A stretch of 58,620 bases of DNA from NCBI GenBank assembly GCA_022791195.1, contig JAAVYP010000044.1:1-58620 (forward strand), given 5' to 3'. The first letter of the stretch is position 1; each line of letters opens with the position of its first letter. A model generated the notes under the pieces. That model was not told where the DNA came from and did no database searches. It worked only from the letters and a program-made list of their open reading frames with translations. This stretch comes from Clostridiales bacterium (GTDB lineage: Bacteria; Bacillota; Clostridia; Oscillospirales; CAG-272). The translations under genes were made by a program, and so were the position numbers. Below are positions 8,236 to 15,871 of this stretch, piece by piece.

Positions 8236-8352
8236 ATGATGATAAAAAAGAATGAGAAAAAAAGAAGCGTGAATGTAATTGGCATGATTGTTGCCGTGAT
8301 TGCTTTGATGGGCGTTTGCTTGTGCGCCGAAATTGGCAGAAAAAATCACTGA
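8236..8352 (+). CDS. Small single-pass membrane peptide, 38 aa
   Basis: A short frame (M-M-I-K-K-N-E-K-K-R start) has a basic N-terminus, one hydrophobic segment (VIGMIVAVIALMGVCLC) and a short polar tail. AAAGGGA lies 5 nt before the ATG, and a TATAAT box is at 8176-8181, though without a clear -35. The N-in positive charge followed by one membrane span is typical of small bacterial membrane proteins and of some type I toxins. No family is recognised. It lies between the ncRNA terminator and a bidirectional terminator, as its own unit. Confidence 0.5.
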   Translation: MMIKKNEKKRSVNVIGMIVAVIALMGVCLCAEIGRKNH

Positions 8353-8425
8353 TGATTCCTGTGTATAACCCTTTCCGATGATTCGCGGGGATGGCGAAAA
8401 AAAGTTTAAGAGAAAATCTGAACAC

Positions 8426-8458
8426 AAAAAAAGCGAACAGATTTCTGTTCGCTTTTTG
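8426..8458. terminator. Bidirectional terminator between the small peptide and rplL
   Basis: A perfect stem AAAAAGCGAACAG / CTGTTCGCTTTTT with loop ATTT serves both converging units. It ends the rplJL transcript right after rplL. Confidence 0.9.
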
Positions 8459-8472
8459 AGAGCTTGTGTCGC

Positions 8473-8850
8473 TTACTTCAATTCAACAGAAGCGCCAGCT
8501 GCTTCGAGCTGTGCTTTGATTGCGTCAGCGTCTTCTTTAGAAGCGCCTTCTTTAACAGCCTTAGGAGCCGATTCAACCAGTTCTTTTGCGTCTTTCAGAC
8601 CTAAACCGGTAATTTCACGAACAGCCTTGATAACGTCCAGCTTCTTGTCGCCGACAGCAGCAAGAACAACGTCAAACTCGGTCTTTTCCTCAGCAGCGGC
8701 TGCAGGTGCGCCAGCAGCGCCGGCAACAGCAACAGGAGCAGCAGCGGTAACGCCGAATTCCTCTTCCAGTGCTTTCACAAGGTCGTTCATTTCAAGAATT
8801 GTAAGAGATTTAATTTCTTCTAAAATCGATAAAGCTTTTTCGCTAGCCAT
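8473..8850 (-). CDS. rplL: 50S ribosomal protein L7/L12
   Basis: The 125-aa stalk protein recruits translation factors to the ribosome as dimers bound to L10. It has an N-terminal dimerisation helix region, an Ala/Gly-rich hinge (residues about 37-52) and a C-terminal domain with the conserved [12 protein letters not shown] helix. GGAGG precedes the ATG. It follows rplJ by 49 bp and is followed by a terminator rather than by rpoB, so here the stalk genes form a two-gene operon. Confidence 0.98.
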   Translation of the reverse strand: MASEKALSILEEIKSLTILEMNDLVKALEEEFGVTAAAPVAVAGAAGAPAAAAEEKTEFDVVLAAVGDKKLDVIKAVREITGLGLKDAKELVESAPKAVKEGASKEDADAIKAQLEAAGASVELK

Positions 8851-8899
8851 TTTAAAAATCCTCCGTTAAAATAAGAATTAAATTTGAATGTACGTCTGA

Positions 8900-9433
8900 T
8901 TATTCTGCATCAGCTGCTTCGGCCGCCGGTGCTTCGGCGCCCTCTGCGTTTTTGTCAATGATTGCTTGCAGTACGTAAGCAAGATTGAACAGCGGGCTTC
9001 TCATGCTGCCCATAATTTTGCAAACCATGGTTTCCTTGGAAGGAACTTTTGCGATTGCATTCACTTCGTCTACGCTGATGGCAGCGCCGTCCATGAAACC
9101 GCCCTTGATTGAGAAAGTCTCAATTTTCTCAGCATATTCGCTGAGGATTTTAGCGGGTGCAACCGGGTCTTTCTCGCTGACAGCCAAAGCCGTCATACCG
9201 ACTAACTGATCGCTGAATTGATAGCCGGCCTCTAAGCAAGCTCTGTCGATAATCGAGTTCTTATAAACCTTGTATTCAACGCCTGCACCGCGCAGCGCAG
9301 CACGCATTTTGGTATCGTCTTCAACGCTGATACCCGAATAGGTTACAAGAACGCCGGCAGTCGATGCTTTAATCTTTTCAGTAAGAGACGCTACCACAGC
9401 TTTCTTGGATTCAAGAATTTTTGCACTTGGCAT
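8900..9433 (-). CDS. rplJ: 50S ribosomal protein L10
   Basis: The 177-aa protein anchors the L7/L12 dimers on 23S rRNA. Typical segments are the N-terminal rRNA-binding part (KAVVASLTEKIKAS, TYSGISVEDDTKMRAALR, YKVYKNSI) and the C-terminal helix that holds L7/L12. GGAGG lies upstream of the ATG. The mRNA begins with an L10 leader, the site through which L10-(L12)n is known to repress its own synthesis. It is first in a two-gene operon with rplL. Confidence 0.97.
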   Translation of the reverse strand: MPSAKILESKKAVVASLTEKIKASTAGVLVTYSGISVEDDTKMRAALRGAGVEYKVYKNSIIDRACLEAGYQFSDQLVGMTALAVSEKDPVAPAKILSEYAEKIETFSIKGGFMDGAAISVDEVNAIAKVPSKETMVCKIMGSMRSPLFNLAYVLQAIIDKNAEGAEAPAAEAADAE

Positions 9434-9592
9434 TCTATTTTACCTCCGTATGGATTCAAAACAAAAACTTCCTTTACGATACGGCGACCGAAAAGAAAGC
9501 TCACAATAAAATCTATATGATCGTTTTCTCCTCGGCAGGAAAGCGCTTTTACAAAATGCAGCTTTTACCGTAACCTGCTGTCTTTGGATTGT
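9434..9592 (-). ncRNA. Ribosomal protein L10 leader
   Basis: On the minus strand the 5' UTR of rplJ contains CCAAAGACAGCAGG (complement of 9574-9587) and the partner CCTGCCGAGG (complement of 9530-9539), the hallmark sequences of the L10 leader family. CAGCAGG pairs with CCTGC, and an AAAAGC-rich arm lies between. In known bacteria L10-L12 complex binds this leader to shut off rplJL translation. Confidence 0.85.
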
Positions 9593-9598
9593 TTTCTT

Positions 9599-9627
9599 AT
9601 TCTATCATATGATTATGCATAAGTCAA
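9599..9627 (-). promoter_or_regulatory. Promoter of rplJL
   Basis: Read on the minus strand, TTGACT (complement of 9622-9627) and TAGAAT (complement of 9599-9604) are separated by 17 bp, placing the start just before the L10 leader. Confidence 0.75.
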
Positions 9628-9755
9628 CAGTTATTTTGCATTTTTTCTTGCAGTGCATTCCCTGCCGGGTCTATTCGCGCCTTGCAAAACATAAACTGTT
9701 ATGATATAATTTACCTTGGTTTATTATGTATTAAAATGAAATGAGGCTGTATAAA

Positions 9756-10595
9756 ATGACATTATTGCAATCACTGCTTTTGGGTATTGTCCAAGGGCTG
9801 ACCGAATTTCTGCCTGTGTCCAGTTCGGGGCATTTGGCGATGCTGCATAGCTTTTTTGGCATTGAGTCGGGCGAAAATATCGTGGCTTTTGATCTTCTTT
9901 TGCATTTGGGCACCCTGATTGCGGTGTTTATTGTGTTTTATAAAGATATCTGGGCGCTGATCAAAGCCTTCTTTTCCATGATGGGCAAGGTGTTTACCGG
10001 CAAGTTTTCGTGGCGGGGCCTTGCGGCGGAAGAACGGATGGTCATCTTTGTGATTGTGGCGACGCTGCCGCTGGTGGTTGTCAAACTGCTTGATTTGGAC
10101 GTCATGGTCGAAAAACTGTCGGCCAGTCTGCTGGCTGTGGGCATTATCCTGCTTGTCAACGGCTTTGTCCTTTTTGTCTCGGACCGTTTTCATAAAGGAA
10201 ACAGAACGATGGAAAACGCAAAGTGGTATCACGCGCTGGGCATCGGCGTTTGCCAGATGTTTGCAACGCTGCCGGGATTGTCCCGCAGCGGTTCAACGAT
10301 TACCGGCGGTCTGATGGCCGGGCTTGACCGGGAAAGCGCGGTTCGCTTTTCCTTTATTCTTTCCATTCCGGCGATTCTGGGCGCCAGTGTTTTTAAGGTG
10401 CCGGATTTGTTCGAGCAGCATACCGATGCGGCGCAGTGGATGGTCTATTTGGCCGGCATGGCCGCCGCCGCTGTGGTGGGTGTGGTTGCAATGAAGCTGT
10501 TAAACTATATTTCTAAAAAGAGTAATTTTAAAATATTTTCCTATTATTGCTGGGCAGTCGGTGCGGCCGCCGTTATTTACAGCCTGATTGGCTGA
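9756..10595 (+). CDS. uppP: Undecaprenyl-diphosphatase
   Basis: This membrane enzyme of the BacA/UppP family dephosphorylates undecaprenyl diphosphate to recycle the lipid carrier of wall synthesis; the family is linked to bacitracin tolerance. Both signatures are present: GLTEFLPVSSSGHL near the N-terminus and PGLSRSGSTITGGL at about residues 168-181, with several hydrophobic helices. ATG 9756 is preferred to the in-frame ATG 9741, because GAGG at 9743-9746 lies 9 nt before it. The protein is 279 aa, close to the family norm. It is followed after 45 bp by ftsK. Confidence 0.95.
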   Translation: MTLLQSLLLGIVQGLTEFLPVSSSGHLAMLHSFFGIESGENIVAFDLLLHLGTLIAVFIVFYKDIWALIKAFFSMMGKVFTGKFSWRGLAAEERMVIFVIVATLPLVVVKLLDLDVMVEKLSASLLAVGIILLVNGFVLFVSDRFHKGNRTMENAKWYHALGIGVCQMFATLPGLSRSGSTITGGLMAGLDRESAVRFSFILSIPAILGASVFKVPDLFEQHTDAAQWMVYLAGMAAAAVVGVVAMKLLNYISKKSNFKIFSYYCWAVGAAAVIYSLIG

Positions 10596-10640
10596 TGGCT
10601 TAACCGCTCTGCTTTTACGGATAGAAAGGTGTAGACGAGC

Positions 10641-13211
10641 ATGGCCGGAACGCAAACAAAGAAAAAGAAAAAACAAACAAAAAAACCGTCCCGCACGGCA
10701 AGACCGGCGGGTAATAATAAAAGAGGAAACAGAGAAGTAAAGAAAGACGGGCTGCTATACCAGTGCATCCCGTTTATTCTGCTTGTTGTTGCTTTGTTTG
10801 TGGAGATATGCCTGTTATTGCCGGACAAGCTTGGCTTGTTGGGGGCAGGTATCAGCGGCCTTTTCTTTGGCTTGTTTTCGGTGACTGCCTATCTGCTGCC
10901 TGTTTTTTTAGCGGTGATCGCGGCCTATTTCAGACGCATTGACAAATCCATTTGGTGCAAAGTGGTCTATGCTTCCATTTGTCTTGTCATGGCCGGCGCC
11001 TTGTTTCATGCTTTTTCGGGAGTTAGTGATACACTGAATCCGGTTACGTTGTTTAAAGCGGGCATGGAGAAAAAAGGCGGCGGAGCGGTCGGCGGCCTTG
11101 TTGGCGGTCTCTTGCTGGTGCTGGCCCGCCGGACAGGTACGGCCATTCTTTCGATTGCCTGTATTTTGTTATTCGGTCTTTTGCTTTTCGATTTAACGCC
11201 GCACCATTTGTGGATGATATTGAAAGAGCGTGCGATTGAACGAAAAGAACTGGCGCAGGAACGAAATGCAGCAGCCCGCGCGGAAAATCCGTCGGGTCAG
11301 AAGTTTTCTTTCCGTGTGCAGCAGCCGGCGTCCGGCAGTGGTTCTGTGCGCGCATCGTTTCAGAAGAAAAAGGAGGGCGCGCGGCGGCCCGGTTCCCGCC
11401 GTATTATCGAAGAAAACGAACGAATTGTCGAGGAATTGTCGGCCGCGCATGCAGAGAGCATGCCCGCAGAGCCTGAAATGGCAGAGGAAACGCCAAACGT
11501 CGTGGAACGCACAGGCGATTCATTGGAGGGAGAGATCAACCTCGATGCAATCTTTGCCGATGAAGATCCGTTTGTGAGCAGTGAAAGCGATACTGCGTCA
11601 GACGAAGCAGCGCAGGACCAATCCGCCTTGCAGGAAGAGGATGCTTCGCCCTCCCAGGCTTTGCAGGAAGAAGAGGAGGAACTGCTTCTCGCGCGCGAGC
11701 CTGTGGGCACAAAAGAGCCGGAAGAGAAGAAGGAATATATCTTCCCCCCCTTGTCTCTGTTAAAAAATCCGCCCCAGCGTGTAGCAGCCGTTGGCGAAGA
11801 AGAGGCAAAGGCCAACGCCGTCAAGTTGGTCAAAACGCTGGCCAGCTTCCGGGTGAACACGAAAATTTCTAATATTTCAAGAGGGCCGACCATTACAAGA
11901 TATGAACTGGTGCCCGAGGAAGGGGTGCGCGTTCGTTCGGTTGCGAATTTGGTGGACGATATTTCGCTGTCCCTTGCCACCGAAGGGGTACGGATTGAGG
12001 CGCCCATTCCGGGCAAGAGCGCGATCGGCATTGAGGTGCCCAATAAAAATGTAGAGACGGTGTATTTAAGAGAGTTAATTGATCATGATACTTTCCGGTC
12101 AGCCGGCAGCCGGCTGACCGCCGCCCTCGGCATGGATGTGGCGGGCGCGCCGCGGTATTTTGACATTGCCAAAATGCCGCACTTGCTGATTGCGGGTGCC
12201 ACCGGTATGGGTAAATCGGTCTGCATTAACAGTATATTGACCTCTCTTTTGTATCGGGCCAGCCCTGAGGAATGCAAACTGATTCTGATTGACCCAAAGA
12301 AGGTGGAGCTTAATATTTACAACGGACTGCCGCATCTTTTGGTGCCGGTGGTCAGCCATCCCAAAAAGGCGGCCGGTACGCTGAACTGGGCCTGCATCGA
12401 AATGGAAAGACGTTTTGAGATGATCGAAGAAGTGGGCGTTCGTGATATCAACGGATATAACGAAGTGGTGGCACGTGAGCCCGAGCGGGAATATCTGCCT
12501 AAAATTGTGATTATTATCGATGAGCTGGCCGATTTAATGATGACCGCGCCCGACGATGTGGAAAATTCCATTTGCCGCTTAGCGCAGAAAGCGCGTGCCG
12601 CCGGTATGCACTTGATTATCGGTACGCAAAGACCTTCTGTCGATGTTATCACGGGTCTTATTAAGGCCAACATTCCGTCCCGTATCGCGTTTACCGTGGC
12701 CTCGCAGGTGGATTCAAGAACGATATTGGATATTGCCGGGGCTGAAAAGCTGATCGGACGGGGCGACATGCTGTTTGCGCCGGTGGGCAGCAGCAAGCCT
12801 ATGCGTATTCAGGGTTCTTTTGTCTCTGACCAGGAGGTGGACGCGGTGGTTGAGTTTATCAAGCGCCAGTCGGGCGATACCGGTTATGATCAAGAGGTGG
12901 CTTCCTTGATTGAAAAAGAGGCCGAACGCTGCGGAACGAAAAAGGGCGCCGGCGGTGCTGCTTCCGCCGATGGGGGCGGTGAGGATGATCCCCGTCTGAT
13001 GGAGGCGCTGGAGGTAGCGCTTGATAACGGGAAAATATCGACCTCTTTGCTGCAGCGCCGTATGTCGATTGGCTATGGCAAAGCGGCCAAGCTGATTGAC
13101 CAGTTGGAGGCCAAGGGGTTTGTGGGACCGCTTGAAGGCTCCAAACCGAGAGAGATTCGCATAACCAAGCAGGAATATATGGAAATGATGGTGAACCGGG
13201 AGGAAGAGTAA
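10641..13211 (+). CDS. ftsK: DNA translocase FtsK/SpoIIIE
   Basis: The 856-aa septal DNA pump moves chromosomal DNA through the closing division or sporulation septum. It has a basic N-terminus, about four membrane helices (residues about 40-195), an acidic Glu/Ala/Ser-rich linker (about 200-370), a motor domain with Walker A GATGMGKS near residue 518 and Walker B IVIIIDELADLM near 627, and the C-terminal winged-helix gamma domain (from about 790: LMEALEVALDNGKISTSLLQ) that reads polar DNA motifs. FtsK and SpoIIIE cannot be told apart by sequence alone here. The tmk start codon follows within 2 nt. Confidence 0.95.
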   Translation: MAGTQTKKKKKQTKKPSRTARPAGNNKRGNREVKKDGLLYQCIPFILLVVALFVEICLLLPDKLGLLGAGISGLFFGLFSVTAYLLPVFLAVIAAYFRRIDKSIWCKVVYASICLVMAGALFHAFSGVSDTLNPVTLFKAGMEKKGGGAVGGLVGGLLLVLARRTGTAILSIACILLFGLLLFDLTPHHLWMILKERAIERKELAQERNAAARAENPSGQKFSFRVQQPASGSGSVRASFQKKKEGARRPGSRRIIEENERIVEELSAAHAESMPAEPEMAEETPNVVERTGDSLEGEINLDAIFADEDPFVSSESDTASDEAAQDQSALQEEDASPSQALQEEEEELLLAREPVGTKEPEEKKEYIFPPLSLLKNPPQRVAAVGEEEAKANAVKLVKTLASFRVNTKISNISRGPTITRYELVPEEGVRVRSVANLVDDISLSLATEGVRIEAPIPGKSAIGIEVPNKNVETVYLRELIDHDTFRSAGSRLTAALGMDVAGAPRYFDIAKMPHLLIAGATGMGKSVCINSILTSLLYRASPEECKLILIDPKKVELNIYNGLPHLLVPVVSHPKKAAGTLNWACIEMERRFEMIEEVGVRDINGYNEVVAREPEREYLPKIVIIIDELADLMMTAPDDVENSICRLAQKARAAGMHLIIGTQRPSVDVITGLIKANIPSRIAFTVASQVDSRTILDIAGAEKLIGRGDMLFAPVGSSKPMRIQGSFVSDQEVDAVVEFIKRQSGDTGYDQEVASLIEKEAERCGTKKGAGGAASADGGGEDDPRLMEALEVALDNGKISTSLLQRRMSIGYGKAAKLIDQLEAKGFVGPLEGSKPREIRITKQEYMEMMVNREEE

Positions 13212-13212
13212 A

Positions 13213-13860
13213 ATGGCACGTCTTATCGCAATTGACGGATTGGATGGCAGCGGCAAGAATACACAGTCGGCCCTGTTGGCAGATTACCTGCAAAATGCCG
13301 GCTATACGGTGCGCCTGCTCTCGTTTCCCACTTACAAGGGATCGGCCTCGTCGCTTGTGAAGCTGTATTTAGCGGGCGGCCTTGGCGCCGCGCCCGAGGA
13401 CACCGGCGCTTATGCGGCTTCCACCTTTTTTGCCTGCGATCGCTATGTTTCCTATCGGAACGATTGGCAAAAGGATTATGAAAAGGATGATGGCGTGATT
13501 ATCGCCAATCGTTATACAACGGCCAATGCGGTGCATCAGCTTTCCAAGCTGCCCCGTGCACAGTGGGAGGACTTTTTGGCCTGGCTCTGGGACTATGAAT
13601 TTGACAAACTGGGTTTGCCTGCGCCGGATGCGGTGGTCTATTTAGAGGTTATTCCTCAAGTGGCGGCCGGCCTGATTGAGAGCCGCGGGCAGCAGAAGGA
13701 TATTCACGAGAAAAACCTCTCTTATTTAAAGAAAAGTTATGAAGCGGCGCTGTTCTGCTCTGAAAAACTGGGCTGGAAGCGGATTCGCTGCTGCCAGGAC
13801 GGCAGGATGAAAAGCAGAGAGGAAATTTTTATGGCCAGGAAGGGAGCGCTGCAATTATAA
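13213..13860 (+). CDS. tmk: Thymidylate kinase
   Basis: The 215-aa P-loop kinase would convert dTMP to dTDP. The P-loop reads GLDGSGKNTQ, with Asn where Ser/Thr/Gly is more usual before the final Thr. The nucleotide-monophosphate region CDRYVSY (about residue 77) and NRYTTAN (about 97) fit the family, and a lid segment follows (ESRGQQKDIHE, residues about 156-166). It overlaps the stop/start junction with the DJ-1 gene and lies immediately after ftsK, so co-transcription is likely. Specificity for dTMP is inferred from family likeness. Confidence 0.87.
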   Translation: MARLIAIDGLDGSGKNTQSALLADYLQNAGYTVRLLSFPTYKGSASSLVKLYLAGGLGAAPEDTGAYAASTFFACDRYVSYRNDWQKDYEKDDGVIIANRYTTANAVHQLSKLPRAQWEDFLAWLWDYEFDKLGLPAPDAVVYLEVIPQVAAGLIESRGQQKDIHEKNLSYLKKSYEAALFCSEKLGWKRIRCCQDGRMKSREEIFMARKGALQL

Positions 13861-14399
13861 TGGCAAAGGTTTATGTTTTGTTAGCCGAAGGGTTTGAAGA
13901 GATCGAAGCCCTGTGCCCGGTGGATGTGCTTCGCCGGGGCGGGCAGGAAGTGCGGCTGGTGTCCCTTGACGGGCTTGAAGTAAAGGGAGCGCGGGGTGTA
14001 ACGGTTTTGGCGGATGCAACCCTGCCGCAAATCGACGATGTGCCCGATTTACTTATTTTGCCGGGCGGCATGCCGGGGGCAAAAAATCTGGATGAAAGCG
14101 CTGCGGTGCATGCGCTTTTACGGAAGACTATCGATGCAGGCCGCTTGGTGGGCGCGATTTGCGCAGCCCCGATGATCTTGGGCAAAGCCGGCTACCTTTC
14201 TGGCCGGCGGGCGGTTTGCTATCCCGGTTTTGAAAAAGATTTAGCCGGCGCTGTTCTCACCGGCGCGAGAGTGGAGCGGGACGGGCCGTTTATTACCGCC
14301 TGCGGCATGGGCGCGGCGCTTGCCTTTTCAGAGGCGCTGCTGGCCGCGCTGACGGATGCGCAGACCGCGAAGAGTGTGATGGAACAGGTGCTGGCATGA
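13860..14399 (+). CDS. DJ-1/PfpI family protein (YajL/ThiJ type)
   Basis: The 179-aa class I glutamine-amidotransferase-like protein has the family nucleophile in GAICAAPM (Cys near residue 102), the conserved acidic FEEIEA at about residues 12-17, and LPGGMPGA. DJ-1/YajL proteins are linked to oxidative stress defence, protein or glyoxal repair and chaperone activity; which applies is not visible. Its ATG overlaps the tmk stop codon and its stop overlaps the next start, so it is part of a tightly packed operon. Confidence 0.9.
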   Translation: MAKVYVLLAEGFEEIEALCPVDVLRRGGQEVRLVSLDGLEVKGARGVTVLADATLPQIDDVPDLLILPGGMPGAKNLDESAAVHALLRKTIDAGRLVGAICAAPMILGKAGYLSGRRAVCYPGFEKDLAGAVLTGARVERDGPFITACGMGAALAFSEALLAALTDAQTAKSVMEQVLA

Positions 14400-14944
14400 C
14401 CAAAGAAGAGGCACGGGCGTATTTTCGTCAGAAACGGGCGCACATGGAGCCTGCCGTTAAGGCGCGGTACGATCAGGCCATTGTCCGGCATTTGCTTGCC
14501 TCTTCCTATTATCAGAACTGCGAAAAGCTGCTTGGCTATTATCCATTGCCGGGCGAGATTGATGTGTTGCCGCTGCTTGAAAGAGCAAGACGGGACGGAA
14601 AAATAGTCGGCCTGCCGGTATGCAGTGAGGCAGGCATGGTAAAAAAGTTAACATTTATGCGTTATAGTGGTAAGGTAAAGACTGGACGGTATGGTATCTG
14701 CGTGCCGGAGGGAACTGAAATTGTCCGGCCGGATGCAGGGACGCTCTGCCTGGTGCCGGGCTTTGCCTATCGGCAGGACGGACACCGGCTTGGGTATGGC
14801 GGCGGCTATTATGATCGGTTTTTATGTCAGTTTTCCGGCGTAAGCGTTGGTTTGTTTTACCGGTCGTTTTTATGCGATGATGTGCCGGCAGACCCCTTTG
14901 ATATACCCTGTGGAATAATTGTGACAGAGGATGGAATACATTGA
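14396..14944 (+). CDS. 5-formyltetrahydrofolate cyclo-ligase
   Basis: The 182-aa protein of the MTHFS/YgfA family converts 5-formyl-THF to 5,10-methenyl-THF with ATP. The N-terminal KEEARAYFRQKR segment, YYPLPGEID, and the C-terminal signature RLGYGGGYYDRFL (about residues 127-139) are all present. The start overlaps the DJ-1 stop by 4 nt. The folate role fits loosely with the neighbouring thymidylate kinase. Confidence 0.93.
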   Translation: MTKEEARAYFRQKRAHMEPAVKARYDQAIVRHLLASSYYQNCEKLLGYYPLPGEIDVLPLLERARRDGKIVGLPVCSEAGMVKKLTFMRYSGKVKTGRYGICVPEGTEIVRPDAGTLCLVPGFAYRQDGHRLGYGGGYYDRFLCQFSGVSVGLFYRSFLCDDVPADPFDIPCGIIVTEDGIH

Positions 14945-15864
14945 AACTAAAAGAAACCATTACAGCGCCAATCGCGGTTCTTGTTGCCTATGGGCTTTAT
15001 TATGTCTGCTTTGTCAGCGACATTGCTGCGAGCGCCTTGGCAAAATATGACGAATATTCGATTGTATCGGGCATTGTGCTGATTATCATGACCCTGCTGC
15101 TGCCGGCTGTGTTTTATGCAAAATTAAAGGGCGTGGGCTATGGCGCCCAAATGAATTTTCTTTCGTTTAAGGGTTCGCGTATTATTTTTTCGTTTTGTAT
15201 GCTTGTTTGTCTTTGCACCGGCGTGATCCTTATGGCTCTGATGTATCAGCAGGTCGGCCTTGCCGGCATTAAATATTCGTTGGTCGAAACGTATACCATG
15301 CGCCTTTCCAATCGGGAATTGCCTGTTGTATACCGATGTGTGGCGTATGCGGCACTGCCCGCTTTTGCAGAAGAGTTTTTGTATCGCGGCGTGGTGATGA
15401 CCGAATACAAGCAAAGCGGTTTTTTCGTTTCTGTGTTTTTCAGCGCGCTTTTGTTTGCTTTTGGCCAGTTTTCGTTTGTCAGCTTTCCTGCCTTCTTCTT
15501 TGTGGGACTTGTGATGGGCGTGGTTTATTATGTGTCCGAATCGCTTGTGATCACCGTTTCGGTTCGGCTGGCTTTTAATTTGTTGTTGTTTTTCTTTGAG
15601 GACGCCGTGTGGTCTTTGGTGTTTAAGCCATCTAATTTTGTGTTTTTTGTGTGCCTGACTGTCGTATTGTTTTTGCTTTTTATAACCTTGGGGCTTTCCG
15701 AGGCACAGCGTATTTATTACACCAAGGGCGTCGATGCGGAAAAGGCGCCGGCGAATAAGCTGAGTAAGGACTTTAAGGGGAAACAGGCGTTTGCTGCCGC
15801 TGTTTTGTCTCCTACGTTTATGATGTGTGCGGCCGCTTTTGTTGCGGTGACGCTGATTGGGTGA
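14941..15864 (+). CDS. CPBP (Abi/CAAX-like) membrane protein lacking the active-site histidines
   Basis: This 307-aa protein has about eight membrane helices and the CPBP/Rce1-like core. Motif 1 is intact (AEEFLYRG: Glu144, Glu145, Arg149). The His of the second motif (usually FxxxH) is Gln176 in LFAFGQF, and the His of the third (HxxxN) is Arg209 in VRLAFN, with Asn213 kept. Both positions that normally bind the metal are therefore lost, which suggests a non-proteolytic relative. Translation probably starts at TTG 14941, which overlaps the preceding stop and follows AGAGG by 10 nt. It sits between the folate gene and mltG. Confidence 0.8.
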   Translation: MKLKETITAPIAVLVAYGLYYVCFVSDIAASALAKYDEYSIVSGIVLIIMTLLLPAVFYAKLKGVGYGAQMNFLSFKGSRIIFSFCMLVCLCTGVILMALMYQQVGLAGIKYSLVETYTMRLSNRELPVVYRCVAYAALPAFAEEFLYRGVVMTEYKQSGFFVSVFFSALLFAFGQFSFVSFPAFFFVGLVMGVVYYVSESLVITVSVRLAFNLLLFFFEDAVWSLVFKPSNFVFFVCLTVVLFLLFITLGLSEAQRIYYTKGVDAEKAPANKLSKDFKGKQAFAAAVLSPTFMMCAAAFVAVTLIG

Positions 15865-15871
15865 GGTAAGA

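Noticed and set aside
13213-13860. Thymidylate kinase P-loop GSGKNT as inactivating
   Set aside because: The lysine and final threonine are present; Asn at the variable position is compatible with activity in P-loop kinases.
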